The notes beneath the pieces were generated by a model. It was not told where the DNA came from, searched no databases, and worked only from the letters and a program-made list of their open reading frames with translations. The translations under genes and the position numbers were made by a program. Below, piece by piece: positions 62,767 to 64,000 of a DNA stretch of 64,000 nt (position 1 is the stretch's first letter; the number at the start of each line of letters is the position of its first letter). Source of the DNA: Streptomyces sp. NRRL F-525 (lineage in GTDB: Bacteria; Actinomycetota; Actinomycetes; Streptomycetales; Streptomycetaceae); contig NZ_JNXE01000028.1 of NCBI RefSeq assembly GCF_000716605.1, forward strand, positions 73,419 through 137,418. Direction: 5' to 3'.

Positions 62767-64000
62767 CCTCCGGGTGGCGCCGGTTGTGTGGCTTCCAGGA
62801 GTTCGGCGAGTTCTACGAGGTCCGTGCCGGTGAGGCGGGGGAGGGCGCAGCCGGAGAGGGTGCGGCAGGCGTCCCGCCAGGTTGCCGGGATCGCCTGGCC
62901 GCCGCTGAGTGCTCCGGTGAGGGCGCCTGCGAGGGCTGGTGCCGAGTCGGCTACGCGGGAGAGGCAGGCCGCGGCGGGGACCGCTTCGGCGATACGGCCG
63001 CGGGCTGCTGTCGCCAACGCGAGGGCTACCGGGACGGTTTCGGCTGCTGCGATTCCGTAGCTGTAGACGTGGTCGACGATCTGGTGTTCCAAGAGGGGGA
63101 TCAGGGCGAAGGCGTTGTCGCTGTCCTGGGCCAACTTCAGTGCGTGGCGGGCGTTGCGGCCGATCTCGGTGGATTCGGGGAGTTCGGCGAGGGCCGCTGC
63201 CACGCAGTCGTCCACGTCCCTGCCGACCAGGGCGAGGGAGAGGGCTGCCGCCATGGCTCTGGCGCCGTGGACTCCGTCGCCGTCCTGGGTGTAGTGGGCG
63301 TCGAACTCGGCGAGGGCGGCGGCGCGTTGGGGGTCACCGGGGTGCGCCACGGCCAGTACGCAGGCTCTTACGCAGGCCGCGTCGTCGAAGTAGTGGGGGT
63401 TGTCGTGGCCGGTGGCGGGTGGGCGGAGGCCTGCTGCGAGGTTGCCGAGGCCGGCCCGTACCGAGATGCGGGCGCGGAGGGGGAGTACGGCGGACTCCAC
63501 CTCGGGGGCGCGGTCCGCTGCGGCGGCGACCTCGCTGGCGATGGCGTTCCAGGTGAGGTCGATGGCGGCGCGGGTTCTGCGTTCGCGGCTCAGGTCGCCC
63601 AGGACTGTGTCGTCGCCGGCCTTTAGTACGGCTTCTGCGGCGAAGGCTGCCCATTCGGCGTCGTCGGAGGGGCCCAGGCGTAGGGGCTCGGGGGGTTGGT
63701 TCAGGGCGATGGGGACGGGGAGGGTGGTGGTCGCGTTCTGTTCCGCGAAGGTGTCCAACTCGCGGGTGAGGCGGCGGGTCCACTCCGGCATCCGAGCGGC
63801 GCGGTGCCTTGCGGCGGGCCAACCGGCGGCATCCCCTGCGGCGAGCCCGAGCAGCAACCCCTCGATCCGCCTCGCCTCGGCTCCGCCATCGGCTTTTTTG
63901 TTCCCACCCGCACCGCCCGTGCGGGTTTCGTTGTCGGGTGCGGGTGGCCCTTGTGGGGCGGGATCGCCGTTGGCGGCTGTTCGGTTGAGTGGGGTGGGGG
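62763..64000 (-). CDS. ADP-ribosylglycohydrolase-family protein, degenerate metal site, 5' end outside window
   Basis: The frame is open to the right edge with no ATG or GTG, so the start lies beyond base 64000; a TTG at 63857 inside the conserved IEGLLLGLAAGDAAGWPAARH is not a convincing start. Visible length is 412 residues, the first ~47 of them a Gly/Pro/Asn-rich lead. LGPSDDAEWAAFAAEAV replaces the TDDT region. Where others have GxDxDS, this one reads LSRVADSAPALAGALTGAL, so the first metal-binding Asp is Val. It may be a non-catalytic or altered partner of the next two paralogues. Confidence 0.85.
   Translation of the reverse strand, partial: PTPLNRTAANGDPAPQGPPAPDNETRTGGAGGNKKADGGAEARRIEGLLLGLAAGDAAGWPAARHRAARMPEWTRRLTRELDTFAEQNATTTLPVPIALNQPPEPLRLGPSDDAEWAAFAAEAVLKAGDDTVLGDLSRERRTRAAIDLTWNAIASEVAAAADRAPEVESAVLPLRARISVRAGLGNLAAGLRPPATGHDNPHYFDDAACVRACVLAVAHPGDPQRAAALAEFDAHYTQDGDGVHGARAMAAALSLALVGRDVDDCVAAALAELPESTEIGRNARHALKLAQDSDNAFALIPLLEHQIVDHVYSYGIAAAETVPVALALATAARGRIAEAVPAAACLSRVADSAPALAGALTGALSGGQAIPATWRDACRTLSGCALPRLTGTDLVELAELLEATQPAPPGG

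Noticed and set aside
62763..63857. Complete 364-aa gene starting at TTG 63857
   Set aside because: The TTG falls inside the conserved IEGLLLGLAAGD segment and the frame continues open to the window edge, so the gene is taken as truncated by the window.

Overview
The window is high-GC actinobacterial chromosome, almost certainly Streptomyces. GTG starts are common, 4-nt ATGA/GTGA overlaps are everywhere, and the division cluster reads mraY-murD-ftsW-murG-ftsQ-ftsZ-pgeF-yggS-sepF-yggT-divIVA. Gene order matches, as I remember it, the S. coelicolor segment from about SCO2087 down to SCO2028. I see no tRNA, rRNA, CRISPR array, prophage or insertion sequence; this is core chromosome with lineage-specific small genes.

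Layout: (1) 1-10.7 kb, peptidoglycan precursor and cell-division genes on the plus strand, with ftsZ behind a 277-bp promoter region and divIVA ending at a strong TTCG-loop terminator. (2) 10.8-14.3 kb, ileS on the minus strand under an isoleucine T-box leader. (3) 14.6-20.4 kb, a plus-strand run: a lysine/alanine-rich DksA-type zinc protein, lspA, rluD, an acetyltransferase, a Na+/H+ antiporter and a short-chain dehydrogenase. (4) 20.5-27 kb, an MscS channel, a hydrolase, a Tat-exported PhoD phosphatase, a membrane DsbA-like protein, a membrane protein and a DUF2252 protein. (5) 27.2-35.3 kb, dnaE, a 54-aa basic protein, an NYN-domain protein and an ABC exporter with a 33-aa bridging ORF. (6) 35.5-39.7 kb, minus strand: a YbaK deacylase, a LonN-domain protein, an unknown protein and a beta-helix membrane protein.

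(7) 39.8-55.4 kb is a histidine and tryptophan biosynthetic region: hisD-hisC-hisB-(54-aa membrane protein)-hisH-priA-(RidA-like)-hisF, an ArsR/MFS pair with an operator-like palindrome, then hisI-trpE, three small membrane proteins, trpC, trpM, trpB and trpA. PriA is expected to serve both pathways because no trpF is present. (8) 55.4-57.3 kb, a second membrane DsbA-like protein and lgt.

(9) 57.3-64 kb is a minus-strand operon of six genes with overlapping starts and stops: three divergent ADP-ribosylglycohydrolase (ADPRH) paralogues (the first cut by the window edge), a ribokinase-like PfkB kinase, a class III CoA-transferase and a CitE-like CoA lyase. This looks like a catabolic route for an N-ribosylated compound and is the best candidate for an undescribed system. 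Other points of note: IleS has GAHH where class I synthetases have HxGH, a ~50-bp dispersed Streptomyces repeat forms the C-terminus of trpM, and the his-operon RidA-like protein lacks the catalytic arginine.
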